DNA from: Platerodrilus igneus
Lineage: Eukaryota > Arthropoda > Insecta > Coleoptera > Lycidae
Assembly: GCA_036346225.1 (NCBI GenBank)
Contig: JARFIW010001750.1
Coordinates: 1,798,001-1,862,000 of the forward strand
Direction: 5' to 3'
DNA length: 64,000 bases
Numbering within the stretch: the stretch's first letter is position 1; each line of letters starts with the position of its first letter. Below are positions 37,924 to 50,225 of the stretch, piece by piece. A program made the position numbers and the translations under genes. Below the pieces are notes generated by a model. It was given only the letters and a program-made list of their open reading frames with translations, did no database searches and was not told the origin of the DNA.

Positions 37924-39695
37924 CTATGATAAGAGGGTTGTTTAGGGGTATATTGAGTTATAATGGTCACACAATACATGTAAATAGTACTAGGAGTTAG
38001 AAAACTACATTTATTTAGCATGAAAAATACGTAATTCTCATATTATGCATAGAGCAAACAATTAACACCATGTATAAGGATCGCAATTGAGTTTAATTAA
38101 TGCCAGGAAACATACCATTCAACAATAAACACACATTCAGCAAAAGAAATAACTCTACACGCAATTAAACTTGTCTTAAATCAAAAAGCATTCATAAATT
38201 GTAAATAGATACGCATTAGAAAATCATGATACAATTCCCATTAAAATTAAACATGTGATAGTGAAAGGAGATAGCATAGCGTCCTCATAAGAAATGCATC
38301 TTTCGAAATAAATACGTTTTGGAAACGCAAGAAGTAAAAACAGAAATATGTTAATTTACGTAATTTCATTTACGTGATTTTCTACATGGAGTTAATACAA
38401 ATCCCAAAGTATTATCTAGACAAACAAAAGCTATAAGTTAAATTACATGCCAAGGCGAATTAGAAATTTCTGTAATATCAAAACAGACGGTCTAAAATAA
38501 ATACAGAATAGAAATCCATGGTATCCTACATGACCAAGAAATCGCCCGGCGAGTTATCAGAGATATACCTGTAAAAGCCCAAAATATCCAAACCATCCTA
38601 TGGCTGGTCGTAAACTTTGAACAAACAGTGCCGATAACCAATGAAGTTTTAGATGGGCGTAGCTTATATAACACGCAAATTTGATAAGCAGACAGTCTTG
38701 ATTCGAACCGAGCACAATCCACATCACTCATACTCAAGAATCTACGCAACGAGTAAATATTAAAATTAAATAATCAAATTTTTGTGAAAAGTGGTGTTAG
38801 AAAATTTTAAAATAAGTAATAGTGAAAAATATATGACAGGTTTCGCAGTTTGCTGGAAAATGTGAGTAAAAGTTTATTAATTAATTAATTTTAAATATTT
38901 ATAATTTAGGGCTCTACGAGAGACTACAAAATTCTAAGTAAAATCCAAGTAACTCTAAGGGAGATTAAGAAAATACTAGATTATTGATTAAACGGGGTAA
39001 AATTTGAAAACTAAATAAATTAATAATATTGGGAGGAAGTCCGAATGAGAATATTGGCAAAGGCACACAAAACAGAAGATTGTTTTAAGCATTGAATAGA
39101 GCAACCCAACTGAAAGTAATATTGGAGTACTGATCCACAGCATGTAGTAGCAGATTCAGAAAGACGCATAAGGAAAACTACAGGTCAGAACTATCTAGCA
39201 TAAGCCTTTATTTTCTCTTTATTTTTGAATATTAACTATATTTATTATACCTGAATATTTTATGTAAAGAGTCAACAAAAATTTCTTTTATACGTGAAAA
39301 ATTTCGTAAAAAAAAGGGAAAGATCTTGAACGTTCTAAGAATTTCCGGTAGAGTACACTGTCATTTTTGCTGCTTTTAAAATAAGGAAAGTGAGCTTTAA
39401 TTTTTGGGGATACACAATCTAAAGATTATTGTTATTTGATTCAGGCATTCATTTTTGTAATACAGTAAAACAGATTAAGATGCAAAGTGTATATGATTTT
39501 CTTTCTTTTCTTTCTCATTATACAAACTACTTGGTTTTTATCATCAAAGCAGAAAAGTATTAGAGAAAAGGGGGTAAATTAAACTGAGCTAGCCGAGGCA
39601 TATTTAAATTTTAGGATATTAAAAGACAGCGGTGGTGATCAGCAGGAGACTGAAAGTATAATTACATTGGCGTGCAGCGTTATCATATCAATATA
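37921..39695. mobile_element. Microsatellite-resident TIR element, copy A
   Basis: The left end reads ATATATTGCTATGATAAGAG. The reverse complement of the right end reads ATATATTGATATGATAACGC, giving an imperfect terminal inverted repeat of about 16 bp that merges into (AT)n tracts on both sides. The left 200 bp (GTTTAGGGGTATATTGAG, CATTTATTTAGCA, ATTAACACC) and the right 500 bp (GAACGTTC, ATTTTTGGGG, GCTAGCCGAGGCATA, GCGTTATCATATCAATAT) align with copy B at 55117-56553. Interiors differ. The frame 38492-38749 (minus) has no known motif and is not shared with copy B. It behaves as a non-autonomous DNA transposon family; no transposase was recognised. Confidence 0.72.
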
Positions 39696-39701
39696 TCCAT
39701 A

Positions 39702-39702
39702 C

Positions 39703-39747
<45 letters not shown>
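39702..39747. repeat. (AT)n microsatellite, right flank of element A
   Basis: Uninterrupted AT units directly after the right terminal repeat (after a short CCATAC interruption). Confidence 0.97.
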
Positions 39748-39749
<2 letters not shown>

Positions 39750-39764
39750 TGGAATCACTTTGGA

Positions 39765-41103
39765 TTGCATTTCACCAAATTTTAACGATTTTAACGATTA
39801 TGTTATACACCTGGGTTTTTACTTTCCCAAGCTAAATGATGACGAGGAGGTACCAGGGCAAGTTAATGAAACTTATATGGCACCTTCAAAAGTTAATGTG
39901 GAATCAGATGAGGATTCTGCAAATGAAGATGAAGATGGTATGGTGAATAATTTAAATGATAAAACAGTAATATTTATAATTCTAGGATGGCAACTGCAAG
40001 CTGCCGCTGAAATTAAACTCATAAACAATGACCGAATTGGAGAAGATGTTCTCTGCGAGGTAAAATAATGGCATGCAAATGTTTAACTTTTTAAAATCTC
40101 AATTGCTTTAAGGGAGAGATTGACGTTCCTGCTAATGTTTCTGCAAATGAACTGCCAACAGTTGAAGTTACAAATGTAACAACCCAAGACATCAGTTTGA
40201 CAGATCTAGCAAGAGCGGGTGGTGATGAAACAGATTAGAGGCCGCAACTAAAAAATTATTTCCAGAAACAAACTACTCAGCTGTCGATAGACAAGTGTTT
40301 GTTGCCTTCTCATGGTAGACTTACATTTAGAGATGACATCAAAACTAAAAAAGAAATCAATATGGAATAAACTTTTCGGAATTTGATTACCTCCGACAGC
40401 TATTTACTAAATATGGAGATATACAATGGATCCACATGCAAACATGCTTCAGAAGGCATTAAAATCGAGGCATTATTGCTTAGATAGATGGAACCTTACC
40501 TCATAAAAGGCCGCGACCTATATATGAAAAATTTATATAATAGCATACAACTATTTGAAAAGCTTCTGAAGCATAAAACTCATACAAATGGCACCCTAAG
40601 ATCCAATAGATGAGGTAAACCGAAGCTTCTCGTTCAAAACATTATTGGGTTTAACAAAAAAGATATATGTTTCTAAATGGAGGGATAAAAGGCTGTTTTA
40701 ATGGTAACGACAATATCCCTGCATGCTTTTAGAAAAAACTAGATTTCGAAAAGAAAAAAGAAGCCTGAAGAAATAGCTGTTTATAATGATCACATGTCTG
40801 GAGTTGATTGATGTGATCAAATGATTTTGACTTACACAAGACCACGTAAACCTCAAGATTGCATAAAAAAGTTATGTTGTATCTGCCTGGTGTTACCACA
40901 TGGAATGCCTTTTACCCCAACCGAAAATATTGCAAAGGGGATTCTTGCAATTATCGCTTCCTTCAATTTAGAGACGCACTAATTAAATCTTTAACTAAAA
41001 TTCCTTCTAATTTAGAAGGAAAACGCGGGCTAAAAGGAATATACATATATTCTGCTTTAACGCAGGAAAAACAGTGCCGTGCCAGATTTGACAACTGTCA
41101 GTA
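39765..41103 (+). pseudogene. PiggyBac-type transposase, decayed
   Basis: An acidic N-terminal region (NVESDEDSANEDED) lies in the frame 39667-40068, as is usual before the piggyBac core. Then, across frames, come KGRDLYMKNLYNSIQLFEKL (near 40510), a counterpart of the catalytic D-N-F-Y-T block, with TNGTLRSNR after it. YNDHMSGVD-CDQMI (near 40783) matches the conserved MGGVDRxDQ block. Then VTTWNAFYPNRKYC and FLQFRDALIKSL run to about 41000, with a stop at 41104. In order and spacing this is the DDE_Tnp_1_7 domain of piggyBac/PGBD4-like proteins. Parts between 40070 and 40500 are shrunken. TTAA target duplications and terminal repeats were not identified. Confidence 0.85.
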
Positions 41104-41744
41104 AAAACTCTTAATCTAAAAAATTATTTGTTTTGTTAACTAAGCATTAGAAATGGAAGAAATGAGCAAGGGGGTGAATTGATTCACATAATTCCAAACT
41201 GTCGTCGTCTGCTAAAGCTCCATAACGGTTTATCTTTTTATTTTACAGCTTTCAAATTTACCTCAAAAACAAATGTTATATCATCTATGTCCAAAAACTA
41301 TTGCCAACAACAAAATTTACTGATTTACTCCTTAAGTTCGGAAGTGTATACAAAGTTACCATTCAGGAAACATAAAGCGTTTCAGCGCTATAATTCCCTA
41401 AATGCGCCGATTAACTATTACTATAATTCAAAAATAATCATTGTGAATAAAATAGTATAGAAAGCTCCTTGGAAATTTCATTGCCACCTTGAATTTGGCT
41501 GAGCTCACCATTTTATGTGTCATTCAGCATGTAAAATATGATCAGACTTCACTTTTGTTTAAAAAATTTGATCGTTTCAGCTACATTTTCGATAAGCAAT
41601 CTACATAAAATTGTGAAATAAGATAATTTTGAAAATACCAAAAAATTCATCTGATGTTCAGTTTTCCTAGCTATGAAAAGAACAATTCAATCTAAAACTC
41701 TGTCGGTGTTGTCCATTATATTACTGCCTAATTTTTGGTGTGTT
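41104..41744. other. Spacer, nothing recognised
   Basis: The 93-codon open frame 41179-41460 has no known domain and could be chance or the end of an unrecognised element. Confidence 0.4.
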
Positions 41745-42250
41745 ACAAATGCAAAATATGATTTGTGGGTGTAGGTCATCCGATTTCTTCACGCTGAGGG
41801 GTGCAATGCAGCAGAAATTCATCGACGTATGAATATTGTGTACAGTAAAACTTTTATGGGTGACAAAGTGCACGAACTTCGAAGCAGGATGTACAGAGTT
41901 CATGATGCGGGTGGTCAGAGAAGGAAGCAAGTGTCAACCAATGAATGAATGATCTTGTTCGGCAAGTAGATCAAGCGATTCGAAAAAATTACTTGTTCAC
42001 AATTTCTGTGTTGAGTGATTCGTTGCATATCAAAATAGAGCACTGGCAAAAAGCACAGGCAGCTGCTTTTTATCACGATGATAGGTATCACACCACGACA
42101 CATGTTTAAGTTGAAGTCGGTGAGTATATGGAGAAGTACCTGGAACGTGTATCTAAATATTCCAAATTATTTATTGTTACTGTGGTTTTCATTTCGCAAC
42201 CAATCAGACTTAAAAAAAAGCCCCTCATATATTCTTATTTCTATTACAAA
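41745..42250 (+). pseudogene. Mariner transposase remnant, core deleted
   Basis: The plus strand reads VIRFLHAEGCNAAEIHRRMN near 41777, then HDAGGQ about 35 residues later. This is the N-terminal helix-turn-helix of SETMAR-like insect mariners. After a short degenerate stretch, GEYMEKYLERVSKYSKLF (near 42120) resembles the extreme C-terminus (GDYVEK-type) of the same family. The whole catalytic region between them is missing, so this is an internally deleted copy. Terminal repeats were not located. Confidence 0.6.
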
Positions 42251-42639
42251 TTACCGATAATAGTACTTTTGTAGGTTAGAGAAGCTTGACTAATTCAAGC
42301 TATATTATCTTTCAAATTGCTTTGGGGCAAGTAAAATATTTCACTCCGCCCACTTAAGAGATTAGTAAATTTTAACATGTTTTTTGTGAAGATTTTATGT
42401 CGGTATTATTAACTTAAGAATTATGGACTTTCTGAAAGAGAATGAGAAACTACAAGCGAAAGACTACCAAAGAAGTTGGTTAAAAATTGTAATGAAGTCT
42501 CCAATAGTTGCTGTATGATATAACTAACTTTCGTAATACAAAAGAATTTAACATATCATTAACCAGCTTGCACATGTGTATATGGAGTAATAAATCTGAG
42601 GATGAAAGCAGCAACAAAAATTTCAAACTTTTTTTACAG

Positions 42640-43960
42640 AAGAGCAGGAGTTGGCTATTGTAAAAAGTATTATAGATTTAGAGGAAAGATTTTGGATTGT
42701 CCTGGAATTACGAAAATTAACTTTTGATTATACAGAACAAAATCAAATTCCACATAACTTTATTAAAGAAATAGGTTTAGCTGGAAAAGATTGGTTTTCA
42801 TGAAAAGCCATAGGCAATTATTGCTACGAACTCCAGAGAACACGTCAGCTACCAGAGGTTCTGAGTTTTAATGATATCTCCGTAAATGCATTTTTCGGCT
42901 ATTTGGGTTCGTTACTGGATGCACATTCTTTTCCAGTGAGTAGGATCTGAAACTGTTATGAAACCGATATATAATGATTCCCAACAAGCCAATTAAGCTG
43001 CTGTCATTAAAAGGAAAAAAGCAAGTTGGAATTTATAGTTCTGGCGAACGTGAAGAAATATCAACTACAGACGGACGCATCTCTTTTTGCAAAACAACCA
43101 GCTAAGTTCTAAAATAATACACAAATTAAAGTGTATTTATAGTACAAATGGTTCTTAAGCACTTTAATTTATGCATTATTTTAGAACTTGGTTATTTTGC
43201 AACCATCTGATGATCTGATGATCTGCAAGAACAGTGAAACCGGACACGGACTTTTCTTTTTGCAAAATAACCAACAATTTATATATTAATTTTCGTTCCC
43301 TATGCTCGAATTACTTTCCCCATGCCAGGCAAAATTATTCATTAATATTTAATTGGAAAATGGATTGGTTTCCGTCGACCAACTTCCTCATTTAGCACTG
43401 GGTGCAGTATCTTCTTAGAAGATCCACCAGTGCTAGGTAGGTAACAGGTCATTTGTTTATTTCAACCTGATAATAATGTTCAAATTTTGGTAATCTCTAG
43501 TCATACATCTCACAAATTACAACCCCCTTGATGTAGCTTTTATGTTCTCTCTCAGTAGTTATATAAACCGAACAAAACAATCAAATTTTCTAATATTCCT
43601 GCAATAATTGACAAGGCGTTTTCAAAAGCAGCAACTTTATCAAATTATGCAAATGATTTCAAAACAACAGGTATATGTCCGTTTGACCCACATAGGTTTG
43701 CAAATGATATGTTTGTATAGGCATTATTAACCGACAGAGAGGACTGTTGCAAACAATCCTGGAACATCCTCCAAATGTCAACTATCATAACCTTTCTTAA
43801 TTGATGAGCAAAATATAAATACTTTACCTGATGAAATAACTCCATCTAAAAAATAAGTGCAATACCAGCAGATCTTTTAGAACTTCCAAAGGTCTTTCCT
43901 AGGCAACAAAACAAGATGTTTGGGGCATGGCAAACTGTTGTCATAGCGCAACACCATATC
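42640..43960 (+). pseudogene. Pogo/jerky-type (DDE_1) transposase, decayed
   Basis: Blocks in order on the plus strand: FTEEQELAIVKSIIDLEERF, the start of the CENP-B-type helix-turn-helix, near 42640. QIPHNFIKEIGLAGKDWFS follows near 42750. Then VSRI-NCYETDI, the counterpart of the RIYNVDETGI block with the first aspartate region, near 42935. Then NKPIKLLSLKGKKQVGIYSS near 42985. A foldback element interrupts at about 43086-43203. GKWIGFRRP comes next near 43360, then NVQILVISSHTSHKLQPPLD near 43480, the LPPHTSHxLQPLD block, then FSKAATLSNYANDFKTTGIC near 43625. The order matches Tigger/jerky transposases. Many stops; no terminal repeats found. A further tail may extend to about 44170. Confidence 0.82.
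43086..43203. mobile_element. Small foldback MITE inside the pogo pseudogene
   Basis: AAGTTCTAAAATAATAC (43104) and its reverse complement (GTATTATTTTAGAACTT-like, ending 43189) form 30-bp arms with few mismatches around a 26-base loop. The pairing continues outward through GCAAAA(C/T)AACC. A third copy of TTTTTGCAAAATAACC lies at about 43257. It sits between two consecutive blocks of the pogo transposase, so it was inserted there or is a product of that element's decay. Confidence 0.75.
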
Positions 43961-46591
43961 TACATGAACTTAAGACAGACAAAGGAAGGTGGATGCCGTC
44001 TAATCGAAATATAACCAAGTGATAAATATTTGAAATACACAATTCAAAATCAAACAAAACTAAAAATTTTATTTGATCATCCAATTCTAATTGATAACGA
44101 ACTGCGTCAGTACTGCTCTAATGATTCAAACTTCATTAATCTAAGATACGATTATCTTAAACTGTTAAATTGATTTAATTTCTAAGTATATTTCATTATA
44201 GTTACTTAGTACGTATCGCTTTGTATTGTTTATTTTGCGACTTAATCAAATATTACAAATTAAAATCGTACTTACTTCGCTTTACTGCATTAAATATTTC
44301 ACTTTATCCCACCGTATGGGGCAAAATTATATAACTACCGCATTTTTAAAAAAATGTTATAAGTAAAAAATCCTGTAAAATGTTTTATATGGCTCAACTC
44401 CACAAGAGATTCTAAACTTGTAAATAACGATAAAACTTTCAAACTGTATGGGCTGTTCGTGTTCTTTGGCTATTGCGCTTAGCCCCGCCTTCCCCTATAT
44501 ATTTACCAGAAAACTATTCTTGTTGTCTTGGTACTGAAGGGTATTTCTAAATATCCACGGCAGCTTCAAAATAATCAGTAGACCTAAATTGTTCATAATC
44601 AATTACGAAAAACTGGACAATACAAGCATGACAGAATGCCAATAATCGATGTTTATTCAAAGAGACACATCAAACTACACTGTTCGACAAAGGATTGGAC
44701 CTACCTGGTTTTCCTGTAAAGGTATTAAATAACCTAGATGATCAATTTCTTCACCATCAAGTTCATCGACAAAACACATTTCACATGCTCTTGTCCAATA
44801 TTTCTTGAAGACCTACTTCTAGGAATAAAACGGAATCTTCCGTACATGTTTAAGAAATTAATATGTGCCAAGAGTAGCAAAAAATAGTTATTTTTGCTAA
44901 TTTTATTTAAAAAATCAACTAAATATTTAGTAAATGAATTAAAAATAAACTGCTTGTGAAATGGTATTACATGCAAAAACCTGTTACAATAATTATTTCA
45001 AATATCACATTCCAAAACACATTTTGCACATTGTTTACTGTATGTACACAAACTGAATAATTTCTCACAATACTTAAAAACTATCATAAAGCACACTGGA
45101 AAGTAACAAATGTGCAGAAAAAATTTCATTACACCCATTCATAATTACGTGATATTATCCATTGCTAGCAACAAATTTAATGAGAAATGTCAAAAGCCAT
45201 TGGTCAAGAACATTTGCATTTTCATTATTAGTTAATTATTCTGAATATTAAAATGGGTATTAATGATAATACAGAAATCAGAGACCAACTTAATTCAATA
45301 CCATTAAATTTACTATTCGTCATATCGTAATGTTCAATTTTTAGTTTTGGCAACAGTGTAGTTGTAATTGCTTTCTTACTTCGTAACTTTGTTGACCATT
45401 CACAAATGTATACTACTTGTGAGAAAATGCTACATCCACTCCATTTTTATTATTAACATTGCTTGGAGTTACGAATATACATGAAATTGTGTTTATTATA
45501 AGATCTGGTCACCATCCACGTCACTAATTGCTAATACTATTTGTAATAGGCATCTTTTCGTTTGCGAAGGGCTAATGCCAATTCAATTTGAATCCTCTAT
45601 TATATTTTTCCATCGTTTTTATAGAGGAACCCTGCTATGTTTTTAAGAAATCTTTCAAAATTATTAAGTAAATAAAAGGGAATTCATTAATATGCACTCC
45701 AAATATAAGCTATAGAAATTTTAGTTTAATAAATACCATGCAATATGACACAGTTGCAATTATCAGAAAAGAAAACCACAGATATACTTTAATCCAAGGT
45801 AACAAACCAGACGCTGTGCATGGAAAATACATATGTATCAGGTTACAGAGGTGACTTAATTGTTCCATTCAATAGATTACAATGTATGCATTTATATGGC
45901 TTTAGACAAACACAAAAGTAAAGCTAAGTAAATCACAGAAAACACATACTTTCCAGGGTTGATTTCATAACGATTTGCAATTACATGAAAACAACCGACA
46001 ACATACAAAGTAGAAGAAGAATTAAAAGACAATAATTACATCCGACAGATTTAAATTAACTAATTGTGAACTGGCAAATCAACAACAAGATGTAGAGATA
46101 CGCACGAATAGAATGGTAGGGGTGGGAAATAAAATGAGAGTTTTTATATGGGGAGTTGATATAAGGTAAATATAAAAGCAAGAATAAATGTACAGAGTTC
46201 AAAGAAAACTTTGATTGCATTCCCAAGGGAATAGGATGCGATCGACATGTAAATATAAAATACATCTGCAAGTGGCAGGATAGTTTCATAAAGGTATGCG
46301 CACGGATATAATGCTGTGATAACAATTTGAAAACAAAGGAGTAGAACCTGGTGAGTCAATCCTCCATTCAATTGGAACTCTATGATGTGTTTTTGGATAT
46401 ATAAGAAATAATTGAAAGAAAAAATACTGACGCTTGTTAGAAATCCTGGAATTAAAAAGTGAATACTAATTACAAACCTTTGTGTAAAGTTTTAAAAACA
46501 AAGTTATGAATTTCTAAATGTCAATTGTATGTATTTAGATAGTAACACATTAATTAAGTGAAAACAATTATATGGTTCGACTAAGCAATTT
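43961..46591. other. No gene recognised
   Basis: The first 200 bases may be the pogo C-terminal tail. Other open frames (44734-44976 and 46056-46371, both minus) lack motifs. Confidence 0.4.
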
Positions 46592-47215
46592 TGGAATGGA
46601 CAATGAAAAAAATACAGAAAAGTTGAAATTTAACTGGTTTTTTTTTGTTTATTATGAACATTTCCAATAATTGGGCATTTATGAATATCTTATAATTAAA
46701 TATGAAAACAGGAAAAATTTGGAGTGACACATAGTTTTGTCAATGGCTTCGATTTAGGTTGTCTTAAGATTTTTCTTAAGGATTTATTTTAGCAATATAT
46801 GGCGAGATTTGTTTTTATGAAAGAAAATTTGGCTGTGTACTGAAATTATTTTATGTTAAAAGAGGTTAGGTAGGTTTATTTTTATTTCATTTTATTTGGG
46901 AACCAGGTAAAGTCAGCTAAATGTAAAGCATATCCAGCTATTCCAGCAATGATGTCGTATTTGGAAGAAGGATTTTAGTTTACAATTTCCTTTATTATGA
47001 CCTAAACAAGTGAGTTTTATGCGGAAAAACCGTCTTCCATATAGAAACAACATGAAAAGAATTGTCGGAACTGATGGTTTGACGTCCCTTGATTTTGACA
47101 ATAGTAGAAAAACCTTTCAGGGTGTGCCATGTAACATAGATTTTTTTTGTAATTACGTCATTTTATTTATTATTTTTGTATTTCTTTATTTTATTTTCTA
47201 ATTTCAGTATTTAGA
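46592..47215. repeat. Dispersed repeat, copy 2 (partner at 3487-4165)
   Basis: Aligns in the same orientation with copy 1 through GAATGGACAATGAAAAAAAT, AACATTTCCAATAATTGGG, AAAAATTTGGAGTGAC, CATATCCAGCTATTCCAGC and AACCTTTCAGGGTG. Strong divergence. The overlapping open frame 47010-47201 is not conserved in the other copy. Confidence 0.5.
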
Positions 47216-49830
47216 ATAATAAACTACTAACAAAGATGGAGTTCTTGACAAATTAATTAAGACGTTTTGCATTACATTGGTTGCTTAGCACTGGACAATA
47301 TTAGATCAGGTATGTTTCTCTCTCAGATTCATTTCCTCCTAAAGTAGTTTATTTGTAAAGTTCAGGTTGTTATAAGAATGATTATTTAGTTTTTCTAACA
47401 GACATCGATAAATTATCAAACATAATTTTTGTACCTTGAGGCAGCTTTGTGTGCGTTGCAACACCGAGGGACGTCCACACCAAGCCCATACATAGTTTCA
47501 AAAAAAAGTTACATCCAAACCTAATTGGCTTTTCACGGTTAAACTTCTTATTTCCATAATGGCCATAGAATGGTATAATGCTTCCACCTATACACTAACA
47601 GGTACTTACCTGAATTTGTTTGAACGATTTATTTCTCTCAATTACACAACATAAGTTCGTTTGATGAAGATCACTATTTTCTATCCTGAGTTAACTCTTT
47701 CGATGTCCTGTAATTATTTTTATTTTTTTTTAACCACTTTATAGCAGTTGATTGTTACTATCTTTAGCTGTCCAGTTAATCTTAAACATTCTCGTTCTCC
47801 GTCACATCGAAAATGCTTCTAACTTTCTAACTTCTTTGATTATTGTTCATGTTTTGCAGCCATACAATGTTACTATTCAAACGTAGGTGTTCAATAGTCT
47901 TTACCTAATGTATAGTGTTATCATATGTTAGGTTTTCCTTCCTTGGATTAGCAAACAGAAAATTGATTTTATTTTATAAAATCTGTTATTGTTTATTTTC
48001 AAACTGTCAGCAATATGCAAATATCACATTATTTTATCTAAATCATTCCGTCTTGCATTTACAATAAAAAATGAATGTTAATCTTTTTTGTTTTCCAAAA
48101 CGGTTGTTTTTTTGGGGTGTGTTATCCCATTACTGTGTGCCGATGTAGCAGCACTAAAGTTTCTTGTCCTTTTACCCTTTCTTGTACCTTTCCTTAGGGC
48201 ACAACAACATATATCGGCCAGCACCACGTCAAAGAAAATCTGCAAGAAACTATACCCTCACTGAAAGCCCCGAGATGAGTTTGTCACCAATGGCTGAATG
48301 GTGAGATTTGTACAAAGAAAACTGCATTATTCGAACCTTAATATTTAATTAAGTAAAGGTAAAACACTCAATAATTGATGCTCAAACTAGTGACGACGTA
48401 ATAGTAAAATAAAATGGTTCGCCAATTTCTTAAAATTTATATTAGTTCAGATTTTACTTTATCGAAGCAGCATTATCTATCTAAAGATACATCTGGCTTT
48501 GACCAATGATGGCGAATAGACATGAAGCATGTAAAAAACAACAAAAAACAAAGGCGTATAAAAATAGAGATAAAAGCAGACTACCAAACTGAAAAACCAA
48601 GATTCAAACTGTATACATAAAAGGGAAATTTGGGCATAAATTCGAGGCACAACCAGCCATGGATAGAAAACCGGTTGTAATGAATCAAAACTAACATAAT
48701 TCCAAGTAGTATAAAATGCTAAAAACTTAGTTAAAATTTATTAAAATTTTCACCTCTAACATGTTGACTAACATATTTAAATGCACACCGATAACTAATT
48801 TAATAATAAAAAGCTTTCGATACTAATAATACATTTGTTCAAGCTAAAAAGTTTAATTTGTAATTGCTTGATACCATACGCTCAGAAAAAACGGTACAAA
48901 CAATTACCAAGTATAACAAAATATATCATAACTTTCAAATTAGATTCGCTTTTCAATACATAAATAGCAAATGTAATCCGAATGTTCTTCTATTTTGATA
49001 AAGGTAATGTTGCTAGGGTTTAATGCCATTAATATTGAAGATAAAAGTTGAAGCAGAAATTACAACAAATATTTATATAAGGTAGATAGGTTTAGTTTTA
49101 TTACTGTTCACAATACAAAAATGGATATATAAAGGGGTATCCACAACCTGAGTAAATAAGTCTAATGTTGTAAATCAAAATGAATTTCTAATAAGCCTGT
49201 GCACCCATCATACTATTAAGCATTTAATAGCGCATGCTTAACAGGCAGAAGGCCTGTTGCATATGACATTTACACTTTCTAACTGCTTATCATATTATAA
49301 TAACTATTAAGAGTGAGGTAGCTAAATCACAATTCAAACACACAATTTAACCAGTGTGTAATTATTTACAGTTGACCAGAGATTCTACAGAGTTTTTGTT
49401 CAGTCTGGTCATTCATTCATTTGTACTACACCACATAGGACAGGCAGTTAGTATTCACAATTTAAAAAATACATTTTGTAGGTATGACAAAACTAACACG
49501 TGTTTTTTAAAAACAGATGGTAATCTAGTAACAACCTCAGTAGTTCTGGTCCCGCTCGGTATAGATAAATTGTACAACGCAAGTGGAACACATAAACAGA
49601 CTTTATTATGTAATTATCTAACAAAATAATTTTTCACAGGCATAGATAGGTACACTTAATTTTTTTTATTACTATAATTATTACAGGTTAAGTGGCTACA
49701 GTAAAACAAGAAACAGCATAACTCAAAACAATTTAGTCTTCCGAGCTGTCACCTTTCACTATAAATGTTATTTACTCACCAACACGGTTGTGTGTGTGTG
49801 GTCAAGTGCAATAAATTAGGCTGTGTGGTA
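47216..49830. other. 3' flank of the B56 gene, probably including its 3' UTR
   Basis: No coding feature was recognised. Minus-strand AATAAA words occur at about 49590 and 49665 and again near 49090, any of which could end the B56 transcript. Sequence 47750-47930 has a coding-like feel on the minus strand but no family could be named. Confidence 0.4.
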
Positions 49831-50225
49831 TCACTTTCTATTTACAGGACTATTTGCAATGGATACTACTTTTTTAGTATTACTTATCTCCAGTTCACTT
49901 AACCTTTTCCACAACTCGTCTCTTTCTTTTTCCCTTTTCTTTTCTCTACAATAAAACAATATGTAAATCAAAAATGTTAATCTATATTAATATACTTTTG
50001 GCGCTCTGCTTTGTAACTAGCTGTTAATTCATCAAATAATTTTGAATTCATTTCCATAAATGTTTTTAGCACATTATACACAAGTGCAACTATAGTTTGA
50101 TTCCAGTGTTCTTTAGATATACGATACAATGCAGGAAACATAATTGGCATAATCACATGATTGTTTTCTTCCATTAAAGACATAATGTACTCGTTGTTCC
50201 AGAAGTACAAAGCTCGTTCTGCTAC
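49831..50225 (-). CDS. PP2A B56 (PPP2R5) regulatory subunit, last two coding exons
   Basis: This is the only host gene supported. The protein is the B56/B' regulatory subunit that directs protein phosphatase 2A to substrates. Exon 50225-49996 (minus) follows a TTTGTTTAG acceptor and reads [20 protein letters not shown], then [31 protein letters not shown] and SYKAERQK. These are the conserved C-terminal HEAT-like repeats of B56. It ends at a GTATAT donor (49995) in phase 2. After a 50-bp intron, acceptor TTTATTGTAG leads into exon 49945-49831: [19 protein letters not shown], then a short tail and TGA. The phase closes exactly. Orthologues have a similar lysine/glutamate-rich C-terminus, most like the widerborst/PPP2R5 short-tail forms. 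Earlier exons lie more than 13.7 kb upstream or outside the window. Confidence 0.95.

Noticed and set aside
38492..38749. 85-codon minus-strand open frame inside element A
   Set aside because: No known domain and not conserved in element B; treated as non-coding interior.
41179..41460. 93-codon open frame after the piggyBac remnant
   Set aside because: No recognisable domain and no link to the piggyBac C-terminus; left unannotated.
47750..47930. Possible minus-strand retroelement coding fragment
   Set aside because: It looked like translated retroelement sequence but no ordered motifs could be identified.
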